Source of the DNA: Paenibacillus segetis
GTDB taxonomy: Bacteria > Bacillota > Bacilli > Paenibacillales > Paenibacillaceae
Length of the DNA: 64,000 bases
Assembly: GCF_014639155.1 (NCBI RefSeq)
Contig: NZ_BMFT01000002.1
Span: forward strand, 620,001 to 684,000
Reading direction: 5' to 3'
The stretch's first letter is position 1; every line of letters starts with the position of its first letter. The translations under genes were made by a program, and so were the position numbers. Of this stretch, positions 16,611-25,056 are shown piece after piece. The notes below the pieces were generated by a model, which saw only the letters and a list, made by a program, of their open reading frames with translations, made no database searches and had not been told where the DNA came from.

Positions 16611-17846
16611 ATGGGCGTGCTAAGTCTATATAGAGTTATTCCAGATGGAGGCGTTACATCCCCTAAGGGGTTCCGGGCAGGAGGACTACATTGTGGTTTG
16701 AAAAAGACATCGCGCAATGATCTGGGTGCGATTGTATGTGAGGTACCCGCGGTAGCAGCGGCTGTATACACGACGAGTGTATTCCAAGCGGCGCCACTAA
16801 AGGTGACGCGGGAGAGTATCGCAGCAGGAGGACAGAAGCTGCGAGCCATCGTCGTGAACAGTGGCAATGCCAATGCTTGCACTGGGCAACAGGGTGAAGC
16901 TGATGCCTACGAGATGCGCGCATCCACCGCGGATGCTCTCGGCTTGGCAGAGACGGAAGTTGCCGTCGCCTCCACTGGTGTTATCGGAGAATTGCTGCCG
17001 ATGGATCGTGTGAACAGTGGGATTGTTAATCTTCCAAGTTCCCTGTCAGGAGACAATGAAGGAGCAGAGCAATTCTGCCAAGCGATTTTGACGACGGATC
17101 TCGTGAAGAAAGAAGTCGTCGTATCACTTGACGTTGATGGACATGAAGTAAAGATTGCTGGTGCCGCTAAAGGTTCTGGCATGATCCATCCTAATATGGC
17201 AACGATGCTAGCGTTCGTTACAACAGACGCAGCAATTGCACCTAACGCACTCCAAGGTCTGCTTGGAGCGACGACTGATTTAACATTTAACATGATAACG
17301 GTAGATGGAGATACAAGTACAAACGATATGTTACTGACGATGGCGAGTGGGCTTGCAGGTAACGCCGAACTGTCTCCAAGTCACCCAGACTGGGATGCCT
17401 TCGCCGCTGCCTTCCGACATGTATGCCAGACACTTGCTCAAGCGATCGCTAGAGATGGTGAAGGCGCGACACGCCTCGTAGAAGTAACGGTTGAGGGTGC
17501 CGTTTCGGATCAGTCAGCTCGTGCTATTGCTAAGACCATCGTAGGTTCCAGTCTGGTTAAGACAGCTATATTTGGTGCTGATGCCAACTGGGGACGTATC
17601 ATTGCTGCCGTGGGTCGCGCGGGTGAGCCTGTCAATCCGGAGACAGTGGACATCAAGCTGGGAGATATCGTTGTATTGACCGCTTCTCGGCCAATTCCAT
17701 TTGATGAGGATGAAGCTCTAACTTATTTACAAGGGGACACCGTTACAATCAAGGTTGATTTGCACAATGGCCCAGGTGTCGCAACGGCTTGGGGCTGTGA
17801 TCTTACTTATGATTATGTACGAATCAACGCGGCATACCGCACTTAA
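16611..17846 (+). CDS. argJ: Bifunctional ornithine acetyltransferase/N-acetylglutamate synthase
   Basis: The 411-residue protein has the family's self-cleavage site in KGSGMIHPNMATMLAF, where the Thr of ATM becomes the N-terminal nucleophile of the beta chain, plus VVNSGNANACTG and GADANWGRIIAA. It moves the acetyl group from N-acetylornithine to glutamate, making the pathway cyclic, and in many bacteria also makes N-acetylglutamate from acetyl-CoA. No argA or argE is present here, consistent with this cycle. It starts 17 bp after argC with AGAGGAGAACGAC upstream. A 274-bp structured gap separates it from argB. Confidence 0.96.
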   Translation: MGVLSLYRVIPDGGVTSPKGFRAGGLHCGLKKTSRNDLGAIVCEVPAVAAAVYTTSVFQAAPLKVTRESIAAGGQKLRAIVVNSGNANACTGQQGEADAYEMRASTADALGLAETEVAVASTGVIGELLPMDRVNSGIVNLPSSLSGDNEGAEQFCQAILTTDLVKKEVVVSLDVDGHEVKIAGAAKGSGMIHPNMATMLAFVTTDAAIAPNALQGLLGATTDLTFNMITVDGDTSTNDMLLTMASGLAGNAELSPSHPDWDAFAAAFRHVCQTLAQAIARDGEGATRLVEVTVEGAVSDQSARAIAKTIVGSSLVKTAIFGADANWGRIIAAVGRAGEPVNPETVDIKLGDIVVLTASRPIPFDEDEALTYLQGDTVTIKVDLHNGPGVATAWGCDLTYDYVRINAAYRT

Positions 17847-17857
17847 TAGAAGATGTA

Positions 17858-18110
17858 GTTCAAAAAGTCATCTTTTGATCACGTACTATAAATTTCATAT
17901 ATGAAAACTGATATAGCGGAGAGAGCGAAATGATTCTGAAGAAGCTATAAGCTTTCCTACGGAAAGCTGCATCGGAAGCCTAGGCTACGTTCGCCTTTGT
18001 TCCCGAATTTCAACTATATAAAATAATTCAATGAAGAAATTCGGGAACAACAGCGATCGTAAGAACATTTCGCTATCGTAGCCTATTACTTTCCAATTTA
18101 CTTGAAAGGA
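17858..18110 (+). repeat. Structured intergenic element between argJ and argB
   Basis: It starts with GTTCAAAAAGTCATC and contains a perfect palindrome TTTCATATATGAAA (17893-17906), a hairpin AGCTTTCC-TAC-GGAAAGCT (17950-17968), and a 26-bp inverted repeat (17986-18011 with 18036-18061, three mismatches, core TTGTTCCCGAATTTC). The outer arms AGCGAAATG (17924-17932) and CATTTCGCT (18066-18074) also pair, and TAGGCTACG (17981-17989) can alternatively pair with CGTAGCCTA (18077-18085). It has no coding potential and no T-run. Its terminal sequence is shared with the element at 22509. It looks like a dispersed MITE-like or structured RNA element. Confidence 0.6.
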
Positions 18111-18120
18111 GTTTTTACAG

Positions 18121-18960
18121 GTGATGAAAGCGGCATTGGATGGGAACGGAATTCATACAGAAATGGCTGCGATTAGCCGAACATTTGTGATGAAATGTGG
18201 CGGAAGCACGCTGGAAGAATTGCCTGATTCCTTTTATGAGGATCTCGTTAAGCTACAAGGAAGTGGGATCCAGCCCGTAATTGTTCATGGTGGGGGTCCG
18301 GCAATATCGGAGAATCTGAGCAAGCTCGGGATTGAGACTAAATTTGTGAATGGCCTCCGGTACACGTCTGAAGAAGTTCTTGACGTAGTAGAAATGGTAC
18401 TTGCAGGCAGTATTAACAAAAAAATTGTGCGCCGTATTGGGCAATCGAGTGGTAAGGCCCTGGGTCTGTCCGGCGTGGATGGCGATTTGATCGTAGCCCG
18501 GCCCGTTTCAGCTAGTGCTGAAGTTGGTTTAGTTGGTGATGTGGTAGGAGTAAATGCCTCCTTAATTGAAGGGGTACTGAAGCTCGGCTACATGCCGGTC
18601 ATCGCGCCTGTTGGTGTAGGTGCAAATGGCCAGCGTTATAACATCAATGCGGATACTGCGGCTGGGGCAGTTGCTTCAGAGCTTGGGGTACAGCGTATGA
18701 TCGTGGTGACCGATGTGCCAGGTATTCTAAAAAGTGTAAACGGTGAAAAACGGGTACTTCCTGTGGTTACCGTGCAACAAATTGAAGATATGATTCTAAG
18801 TGGAGAGATCTACGGTGGTATGATCCCGAAGGTCCGGGCCGCTATTGCTTGTATTAATGGTAAAGTAAGGGAAGTTGTCATCGTAGATGGTAGTCAGCCT
18901 GGGGTACTCGGAAAAGTGCTCGCTGGTGAGATAATCGGTACCAAAATCATGCGGATGTAG
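18121..18960 (+). CDS. argB: Acetylglutamate kinase
   Basis: The 279-residue protein has the amino-acid-kinase signature FVMKCGGSTLEE, the phosphate loop VIVHGGGPAISENL, NINADTAAGAVASELG and VTDVPGIL. It phosphorylates N-acetylglutamate, step two of the pathway. The N-terminus extends about 20 residues before the first core strand. GTG 18121 lies 9 nt after AAAGGAG; ATG 18124 directly follows and is equally usable. The 274-bp structured element upstream may separate its expression from argCJ. Confidence 0.96.
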   Translation: MMKAALDGNGIHTEMAAISRTFVMKCGGSTLEELPDSFYEDLVKLQGSGIQPVIVHGGGPAISENLSKLGIETKFVNGLRYTSEEVLDVVEMVLAGSINKKIVRRIGQSSGKALGLSGVDGDLIVARPVSASAEVGLVGDVVGVNASLIEGVLKLGYMPVIAPVGVGANGQRYNINADTAAGAVASELGVQRMIVVTDVPGILKSVNGEKRVLPVVTVQQIEDMILSGEIYGGMIPKVRAAIACINGKVREVVIVDGSQPGVLGKVLAGEIIGTKIMRM

Positions 18961-19032
18961 TAGCCTCTACCTTAGCAAAGCGATATAGTTAATAGAGAGA
19001 GTTGTTTACAAATCGATAGGAGTTGAACAGCG

Positions 19033-20268
19033 ATGGCACAAAGTGATCTCACAAATGTGAAGGAGATCCCCGTTGAAGAAAAGGGGAGCGCCCTGTTTCC
19101 TAGTTACTCACGTTATCCTCTTAGCCTGGTGAAAGGGCATGGTAGTTGGCTTTGGGACGATCAAGGGAACCGTTACCTTGACTTTATGAGCGGCCTCGCC
19201 GTGACGAATCTGGGGCATGCACCAGAAAAGGTGAGAGAGAAAGTCAAAGCTCAACTTGATGAACTCTGGCATGTATCGAATCTATTTCATATCCCGCAAC
19301 AGGAAAAGGCAGCACAATTACTGACTGAGATCAGCTGCGCGGATGTCGTTTTCTTCTGTAATAGTGGAGCTGAAGCGAACGAAGCTGCGATTAAGCTGGC
19401 ACGCCGTTATCATCAGAAGGTAAAAGGTACGGGTCGCTTTGAGGTCATTACGTTCGAGCAATCGTTCCATGGACGGACATTAGCTACTTTGACTGCGACG
19501 GGACAACAAAAGGTTAAAGATGGCTTCCTTCCACTGCCTGCTGGTTTTACAACGGTTCCATTGTATGACATGGATGCACTGAAGGCGGCAATTGGACCGG
19601 ACACTGCAGCGATTATGCTGGAGATGGTTCAGGCTGAAGGTGGCGTGTATCCTGTAGAGAAGAGCTTCGTTCAAGAGCTTGCGGCGCTCTGTAAGGAGCA
19701 GGAATTGCTGTTGATCGTGGATGAAGTACAAACCGGAATGGGCCGTACAGGCAAATGGTTCGCACATCAGCATTATGGAATCGAACCGGATATTTTTACA
19801 TCGGCTAAAGGGTTAGCCAGTGGTTTGCCTGCAGGAGCGATGTTAGCGAAGGAGTACCTACGTGAAGCGTTCACGCCGGGGAGTCATGCTTCTACTTTTG
19901 GCGGGAATCCAGTGGTTACAGCGTCGATTATAGCAACATTGGAAACGATGATCGAGGAACAGATTCCGCAGCGCGCCGAGAAAATGGGCCATTATTTGAT
20001 TGAAAAACTTCAAGAGGCGTTTAAAGATGAGCCTTTTGTGAAAGAAATTCGTGGCTTAGGACTTCTAATCGGAATTGATTGCATTGAGTCGGTAGCAGAA
20101 CTTGTACTTCAAGGACAGAAGAAGAAACTCCTCTTCGTTACTGCTGGGCCAAACGTGATTCGGTTGTTACCCAATCTCAAAGTGAATCGCGATGAAATTG
20201 ATCAAGCCGTAGATACATTAGTAGCTTTGATTGCCGAATATACGGCCAAGGAGGAAAATGAACTATGA
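19033..20268 (+). CDS. argD: Acetylornithine aminotransferase
   Basis: The 411-residue class-III aminotransferase shows LDFMSGLAVTNLGHAPE, FCNSGAEANEAAIKLARRY, SFHGRTLATLTATGQQK, the LLIVDEVQTGMGRTGK loop with the PLP-pairing Asp, and TSAKGLASGLPAGAM with the PLP lysine. It converts N-acetylglutamate semialdehyde to N-acetylornithine. TAGGAG lies about 11 nt before the ATG. Its stop overlaps argF by 4 bp (ATGA), so the two are translationally coupled. Confidence 0.96.
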   Translation: MAQSDLTNVKEIPVEEKGSALFPSYSRYPLSLVKGHGSWLWDDQGNRYLDFMSGLAVTNLGHAPEKVREKVKAQLDELWHVSNLFHIPQQEKAAQLLTEISCADVVFFCNSGAEANEAAIKLARRYHQKVKGTGRFEVITFEQSFHGRTLATLTATGQQKVKDGFLPLPAGFTTVPLYDMDALKAAIGPDTAAIMLEMVQAEGGVYPVEKSFVQELAALCKEQELLLIVDEVQTGMGRTGKWFAHQHYGIEPDIFTSAKGLASGLPAGAMLAKEYLREAFTPGSHASTFGGNPVVTASIIATLETMIEEQIPQRAEKMGHYLIEKLQEAFKDEPFVKEIRGLGLLIGIDCIESVAELVLQGQKKKLLFVTAGPNVIRLLPNLKVNRDEIDQAVDTLVALIAEYTAKEENEL

Positions 20269-21221
20269 GTCTATCTGAAGTGAAGAAGAGCTTTAATCTT
20301 AGTGGCCGTGACTTTATTGAAATGAGCGATTATACAACCGAGGAGATTGAGTATTTGATTGATCTCGCGATTGAGATTAAGCATAAACAGAAGACCGGAG
20401 AAGAATATCAGCCCCTTAAAGGTAAGACGGTGGGACTTATTTTCGAGAAATCGTCCACGCGTACGCGGGTATCTTTTGAAGTGGGAACCTATCAATTGGG
20501 TGGGCATGCGCTTTTCCTTAGCAAAAACGATATCCAACTTGGTCGTGGCGAAACGATTTCCGATACAGCAGGCGTCATGTCACGTTATTTAGACGGAATT
20601 ATGATTCGTACATTCGGCCATGACAAGGTGGTAGATTTGGCTCGTTATTCTACGGTCCCTGTCATTAATGGACTCAGTGATTTGGCACACCCTTGCCAAG
20701 TACTAGCAGACTACCAAACGATTTATGAGCATAAGGGTACCTTAAAAGGCTTAAAACTCGCTTACATCGGCGATGGTAATAATATGGCACATTCCTTAAT
20801 GATTGGTGGAGCTAAGCTAGGTGTTCATGTATCGATCGCATGTCCTGAGGGTTATGAGCCTGACGCGCAAATTGTAGCTGATTCTAAGGAAATGGCGAAA
20901 GCAACTGGTGCGAAGATTGAAGTGGTTCGTGATCCGAAGGCAGCGGTACAGGATGCCGATGTTATTTATACGGATGTATGGGCGAGCATGGGCTTTGAGG
21001 AAGAGCAAAAGGCGCGTGAGCTAGCATTCTGTAACTACCAAGTAAATGAAGAGCTTGCTAGTCACGCTAAACCGGATTATTTATTTATGCATTGTCTACC
21101 GGCTCACCGCGGTGAGGAAGTTAGCGAGGGTGTTATTGACGGCGGACATTCTATTATTTTTGATCAAGCAGAGAACCGTCTACATGCGCAAAAAGCGCTA
21201 ATGGCAGCACTCTTAGGATAA
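20265..21221 (+). CDS. argF: Ornithine carbamoyltransferase
   Basis: The 318-residue protein has the carbamoyl-phosphate site [43 protein letters not shown], and [12 protein letters not shown] with the catalytic Cys. It carbamoylates ornithine to citrulline. ATG overlaps the argD stop and AAGGAGG lies within the end of argD. Carbamoyl-phosphate synthase genes are not in the window, although they are in this operon in Bacillus subtilis. Confidence 0.97.
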   Translation: MSLSEVKKSFNLSGRDFIEMSDYTTEEIEYLIDLAIEIKHKQKTGEEYQPLKGKTVGLIFEKSSTRTRVSFEVGTYQLGGHALFLSKNDIQLGRGETISDTAGVMSRYLDGIMIRTFGHDKVVDLARYSTVPVINGLSDLAHPCQVLADYQTIYEHKGTLKGLKLAYIGDGNNMAHSLMIGGAKLGVHVSIACPEGYEPDAQIVADSKEMAKATGAKIEVVRDPKAAVQDADVIYTDVWASMGFEEEQKARELAFCNYQVNEELASHAKPDYLFMHCLPAHRGEEVSEGVIDGGHSIIFDQAENRLHAQKALMAALLG

Positions 21222-21262
21222 TTGTATACGTTCAAACAAAACCTGTAGGAGGATCTCTAATC

Positions 21263-22498
21263 ATGGCAAAAGAAAAAATCGTGCTAGCGTATTCCGGAGG
21301 ACTAGATACTTCCGTTATTCTTAAATGGCTTAAAGAAACATACGACGCTGAGATTATCGCATTCACGGCGGATATCGGGCAGAAGGAAGAATTGGATGGC
21401 TTAGAAGCGAAAGCACTTGCTACTGGCGCATCCAAAGTATACATTGACGATCTCCGTGATGAGTTTGCGTCAGATTTCATTTATCCGATGTTCCAGTCGG
21501 GAGCACTATACGAAGGACAGTATTTGCTTGGAACAAGTATTGCTCGTCCTTTGATTGCTAAACGTATGGTCGAAATCGCTCGTGCAGAAGGCGCAACAGC
21601 AATTGCTCACGGCGCAACGGGAAAAGGAAACGATCAGGTTCGCTTTGAACTCAATGCGGCAGCGCTTGCACCAGAAATTTCTGTTATCGCTCCTTGGCGT
21701 TTAAGCGAATTCCGCGATCGTTTCCCAGGACGTGCTGAGATGATTGCCTATGCAGAGGAGAACGGGATCCCGGTTACGGCATCAGCAGCTAAATCGTATT
21801 CAATGGACCGTAATCTACTCCATATCAGTTATGAGAGCGGCGTACTGGAAGATCCTTGGTTCGATGCTTCTGCTCCTGAGAGCAAAGATATGTATTTGCT
21901 CAGTGTGTCACCTGAAGATGCACCGAATGAGGCAGAATATTTGGAATTGGAATTTGAAAAGGGTAATTGCGTAGCGCTTAACGGCGAGGCGTTAAGTCCG
22001 CTGGGCGTAATGGAGAAGCTCAATGAGCTCGGCGGTAAACACGGAATTGGCCGTGTGGATATGGTGGAGAACCGCTTCGTTGGTATGAAAAGCCGTGGTG
22101 TATATGAGACACCGGGGGGCACAATTCTATTTACGGCTCACCGTAAAATGGAGTCTTTGACAATGGATCGCGAAGTGATGAGTCTACGCGACAGTCTGAT
22201 TACTCGTTACAGCACGCTGGTGTACAACGGATTCTGGTTTGCACCAGAACGACTGGCAATGCAAGCGTTGGTTAGTGAGAGCCAGAAGAACGTTACAGGG
22301 ACCGTACGTGTTAAACTATACAAAGGCAATATCATTGCTGCCGGCGTAAAGAGTCCTGTCAGTCTGTACAATCCAGATATTGCGACGATGGAGGCAGATC
22401 CAACGCAATCTTATGACCAAGGGGATGCTACTGGATTTATCCGTCTAAATGCGCTACGTCTGAAAGTAAGCTCTGGTGTAGAGCAAAACAACAAATAA
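21263..22498 (+). CDS. argG: Argininosuccinate synthase
   Basis: The 411-residue protein has the PP-loop [51 protein letters not shown] and the [16 protein letters not shown] region. It joins citrulline and aspartate with ATP. TAGGAGGATCTCTAATC precedes the ATG. It lies 41 bp after argF and 153 bp before argH; the second gap contains a 112-bp palindromic element. Confidence 0.98.
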   Translation: MAKEKIVLAYSGGLDTSVILKWLKETYDAEIIAFTADIGQKEELDGLEAKALATGASKVYIDDLRDEFASDFIYPMFQSGALYEGQYLLGTSIARPLIAKRMVEIARAEGATAIAHGATGKGNDQVRFELNAAALAPEISVIAPWRLSEFRDRFPGRAEMIAYAEENGIPVTASAAKSYSMDRNLLHISYESGVLEDPWFDASAPESKDMYLLSVSPEDAPNEAEYLELEFEKGNCVALNGEALSPLGVMEKLNELGGKHGIGRVDMVENRFVGMKSRGVYETPGGTILFTAHRKMESLTMDREVMSLRDSLITRYSTLVYNGFWFAPERLAMQALVSESQKNVTGTVRVKLYKGNIIAAGVKSPVSLYNPDIATMEADPTQSYDQGDATGFIRLNALRLKVSSGVEQNNK

Positions 22499-22508
22499 AA
22501 AGATTAAC

Positions 22509-22620
22509 GACCGCTTCCCTTTCATTGCGAGTTCAAAAAAGGCTAATGAGCTGAGCCCCGAATAGGTGACTTCGGAATCACTAGATGACTTTTGAACAGC
22601 TTCTCATAAAGGGGGCGGTC
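22509..22620 (+). repeat. Palindromic element between argG and argH
   Basis: Outer arms GACCGC (22509-22514) and GCGGTC (22615-22620) enclose GTTCAAAA (22531-22538) and TTTTGAAC (22590-22597), with CCCTTT/AAAGGG between them. The right inner arm, read backwards, is GTTCAAAAGTCATC, matching the end of the element at 17858 apart from one A. There is no T-run, so it is not an obvious terminator; it may lower readthrough or stabilise the upstream mRNA. Confidence 0.55.
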
Positions 22621-22651
22621 TGCAGTTTGAATGAGACAAGGAGTGGGTTAA

Positions 22652-24067
22652 GTGAGTAAGCTGTGGGGAGGACGTTTCACCAAACAGACGAACCGATTAG
22701 TTGAAGAATATACCGCATCCATTGGGTTTGATAAAGCATTAGCAGCAGAAGATGTACAAGGAAGTCTGGCGCATGTATCCATGCTCGGTAAATGCGGGAT
22801 ACTTCCTGAAGAGGATGTAGATAAGATTAAGGAAGGGCTTCATACTATTCTGCACAAGATTTCTCGCGGAGAATTGGAATATTCCGTATCGGACGAAGAC
22901 ATCCATATGAACATCGAGAAACAGTTGATTGATGAAGTGGGTCCTGTGGGCGGTAAACTGCATACTGGCCGCAGTCGTAACGATCAGGTAGCAACAGATA
23001 TGCATTTGTATTTGCGTAAGCGTGTCGTTGAGTTCGCTGGTTTGTTGCATGATTTGCAGGAGGCATTGATTGGACAAGCTAAGGCTAACTTGAATACCAT
23101 CTTACCAGGGTATACTCATCTTCAACGGGCACAGCCTATTCTATTCGCACATCACTTGATGGCGTATGTCTCGATGTTCCAGCGGGATATTGAGCGTCTG
23201 CAAGACAGCTACAAACGCATCAATGTATTACCTCTTGGAGCTGGGGCGCTTGCGGGCACAACATTCCCGATAGACCGTCATTTTGTAGCGCAGCAATTGA
23301 ACTTTGACAGTGTCTACGAGAACAGTCTGGATGCGGTTAGCGATCGCGATTTCATTATTGAGTTTCTAGCGGATGCTTCCATCATTATGATGCATCTGTC
23401 CCGTCTCAGCGAAGAGCTGGTACTCTGGAGTAGTACAGAATTCCGCTTTATTGAACTGGACGATGCATTCTGTACAGGTAGCAGCATTATGCCACAGAAG
23501 AAAAATCCTGATGTACCGGAACTGGTTCGTGGTAAAACAGGGCGTGTGTACGGTAACCTGATGGGTCTTCTGACAGTGCTAAAATCACTGCCACTGGCTT
23601 ATAACAAAGACATGCAGGAAGATAAGGAAGGCATGTTCGATACCGTAGCTACGCTGCAAGGTGCTTTGCAACTGTTTGCTCCAATGATCGCGACAATGAC
23701 GGTGAATGGAGATCGGATGCGTGAAGCGGTGAACAAGGATTTCTCCAACGCTACAGATATTGCTGATTTCCTTGCTAACAAAGGAATGCCTTTCCGTCAG
23801 GCCCATGAGGTTATTGGTAAGACCGTGCTGTATTGCATCCAAAATAATAAATATTTGCTTGATCTCACATTAGAGGAATTTAAGACCTTCTCATCTCTGT
23901 TTGATGAGAGTATCTACCAGGTGCTGCAACCTGAAACGGTGGTTAACGCGCGTAACGTATATGGTGGCACAGCGACCGAACAAGTGGCTGCTGCAATTAC
24001 TCGAGCAGAAGAGAAGCTTCAGGCTTCGGGAGTATGGGTTGCAGAATACTTAGAGAAAAGTAAATAA
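22652..24067 (+). CDS. argH: Argininosuccinate lyase
   Basis: The 471-residue protein has [19 protein letters not shown] at the N-terminus, [17 protein letters not shown], the HLQRAQP loop with the catalytic region, and the superfamily signature [12 protein letters not shown]. It splits argininosuccinate to arginine and fumarate, the last step. GTG 22652 follows AAGGAG by 8 nt. A terminator follows 17 bp after the stop, closing the arg cluster. Confidence 0.97.
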   Translation: MSKLWGGRFTKQTNRLVEEYTASIGFDKALAAEDVQGSLAHVSMLGKCGILPEEDVDKIKEGLHTILHKISRGELEYSVSDEDIHMNIEKQLIDEVGPVGGKLHTGRSRNDQVATDMHLYLRKRVVEFAGLLHDLQEALIGQAKANLNTILPGYTHLQRAQPILFAHHLMAYVSMFQRDIERLQDSYKRINVLPLGAGALAGTTFPIDRHFVAQQLNFDSVYENSLDAVSDRDFIIEFLADASIIMMHLSRLSEELVLWSSTEFRFIELDDAFCTGSSIMPQKKNPDVPELVRGKTGRVYGNLMGLLTVLKSLPLAYNKDMQEDKEGMFDTVATLQGALQLFAPMIATMTVNGDRMREAVNKDFSNATDIADFLANKGMPFRQAHEVIGKTVLYCIQNNKYLLDLTLEEFKTFSSLFDESIYQVLQPETVVNARNVYGGTATEQVAAAITRAEEKLQASGVWVAEYLEKSK

Positions 24068-24083
24068 TAAGTTTAACGATCAC

Positions 24084-24112
24084 GGCCTCTATCTTATCGA
24101 TAGGGGTCTTTT
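24084..24112 (+). terminator. Terminator of the arg cluster
   Basis: GGCCTCTATC and GATAGGGGTC form a 10-bp stem with two wobble pairs and a short loop, then TTTTA. Confidence 0.8.
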
Positions 24113-24292
24113 ACATAACAGTTAAAGTGAAACAAGGTTCCTGTCCCCATGTCTCTTCGTGAATGGCACTGCGAGAGAATAGATATGCAATTAGATTTCA
24201 AAGACCGTAAACGGAGCTTACTCGCAGGGATGTATGAATTTGAGCTAAGTTTGAACTAGGATGCGTGGACAAGATGATTCTATCAAACATGC

Positions 24293-24320
24293 AAAAACCC
24301 CAGCCTCAGCTGGGGTTTTT
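24293..24320. terminator. Bidirectional terminator
   Basis: AAAAACCCCAGC-CTCA-GCTGGGGTTTTT is a perfect 12-bp stem with A and T tracts on each side. It can stop transcription of the CBS gene from the right and any arg readthrough from the left. Confidence 0.85.
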
Positions 24321-24385
24321 CTTTTGCTGTGAAATTGAGGGATTTGAGGAAAGTAAGGGTTAGTAAGCCTGAGGGAGATATGGGA

Positions 24386-24838
24386 CTAGTGATTTAAATC
24401 AGAGGTTTGGACGATACCTACGAACTTGCCGTTGTCTGTTACAACGATACAATCGTTTCGCATACCTGGAGGACGGTTATAAGCTGCGGCTTTGATCTGT
24501 GTTAATGAGTCGTTAATATCTGCACTTAGGAAGTTATGGGTCATCAGTTTGGAAATCGGGTCATTATAAAATGAATCCATTCCAGCACGACTGCAAATTC
24601 TCAAATAGAATCGTTCGCACATGATCAAACCTACGGGATGGTTCTTCTTATCACATACAACAATGCAAGGGGATTCCGGATAGCTAAACATCACGCGAAT
24701 GGTTTCTCTACAAGTTAGGGATAAACTGATGCTTGGTGCGGATTGTATTCCTTCGCCAATAAGAGACTTGGAGTCATTAGAATGACAATAAAATGGTTTG
24801 GATCTTGCTGGTAATTCAGCGAGTAAAGTAGTCACCAT
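24386..24838 (-). CDS. CBS-domain pair protein
   Basis: The 150-residue protein has two CBS-like units: the first around SLTCRETIRVMFSYPESPCIVVCDKKNHPVGLI, the second around LMTHNFLSADINDSLTQIKAAAYN...DCIVVTDNGKFVGIVQTSDL. CBS pairs usually sense adenine nucleotides and regulate partner domains; no partner is fused or adjacent. AAGGAGG lies 10 nt before the ATG on the minus strand. It stands alone between the bidirectional terminator and a divergent surface-protein gene. Confidence 0.75.
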   Translation of the reverse strand: MVTTLLAELPARSKPFYCHSNDSKSLIGEGIQSAPSISLSLTCRETIRVMFSYPESPCIVVCDKKNHPVGLIMCERFYLRICSRAGMDSFYNDPISKLMTHNFLSADINDSLTQIKAAAYNRPPGMRNDCIVVTDNGKFVGIVQTSDLNH

Positions 24839-25056
24839 ATGGGTTTTACCTCCTTAAAATTTTGTTACCCGATAAATGGGTACATCTTTATTATTAAACA
24901 GGATAATTAGCTTTGAACCATAGATTTATAAAGGGAATGTTAAACTCTGTTGGATCAGGTACGTAATATGGAACTGAAATGAACCAGTTATGGAAAAATC
25001 ATGTAAACATCTATACAATAAAGAGAAATACGTTAAGTGAGAAGGGATGGAAAAGA

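Larger units (their letters stand above)
24068..24385. other. Intergenic region between argH and the CBS gene
   Basis: It holds the argH terminator and a bidirectional terminator at 24293-24320. Between them I see no gene with support: one 24-codon frame (24185-24259, MQLDFKDRKRSLLAG...) lacks a ribosome site and is at most a remnant. Confidence 0.6.

Noticed and set aside
24185..24259. 24-codon frame beginning MQLDFKDRKRSLLAG between argH and the CBS gene.
   Set aside because: No ribosome site, no promoter, and I cannot match it to a family; noted only as a possible remnant.
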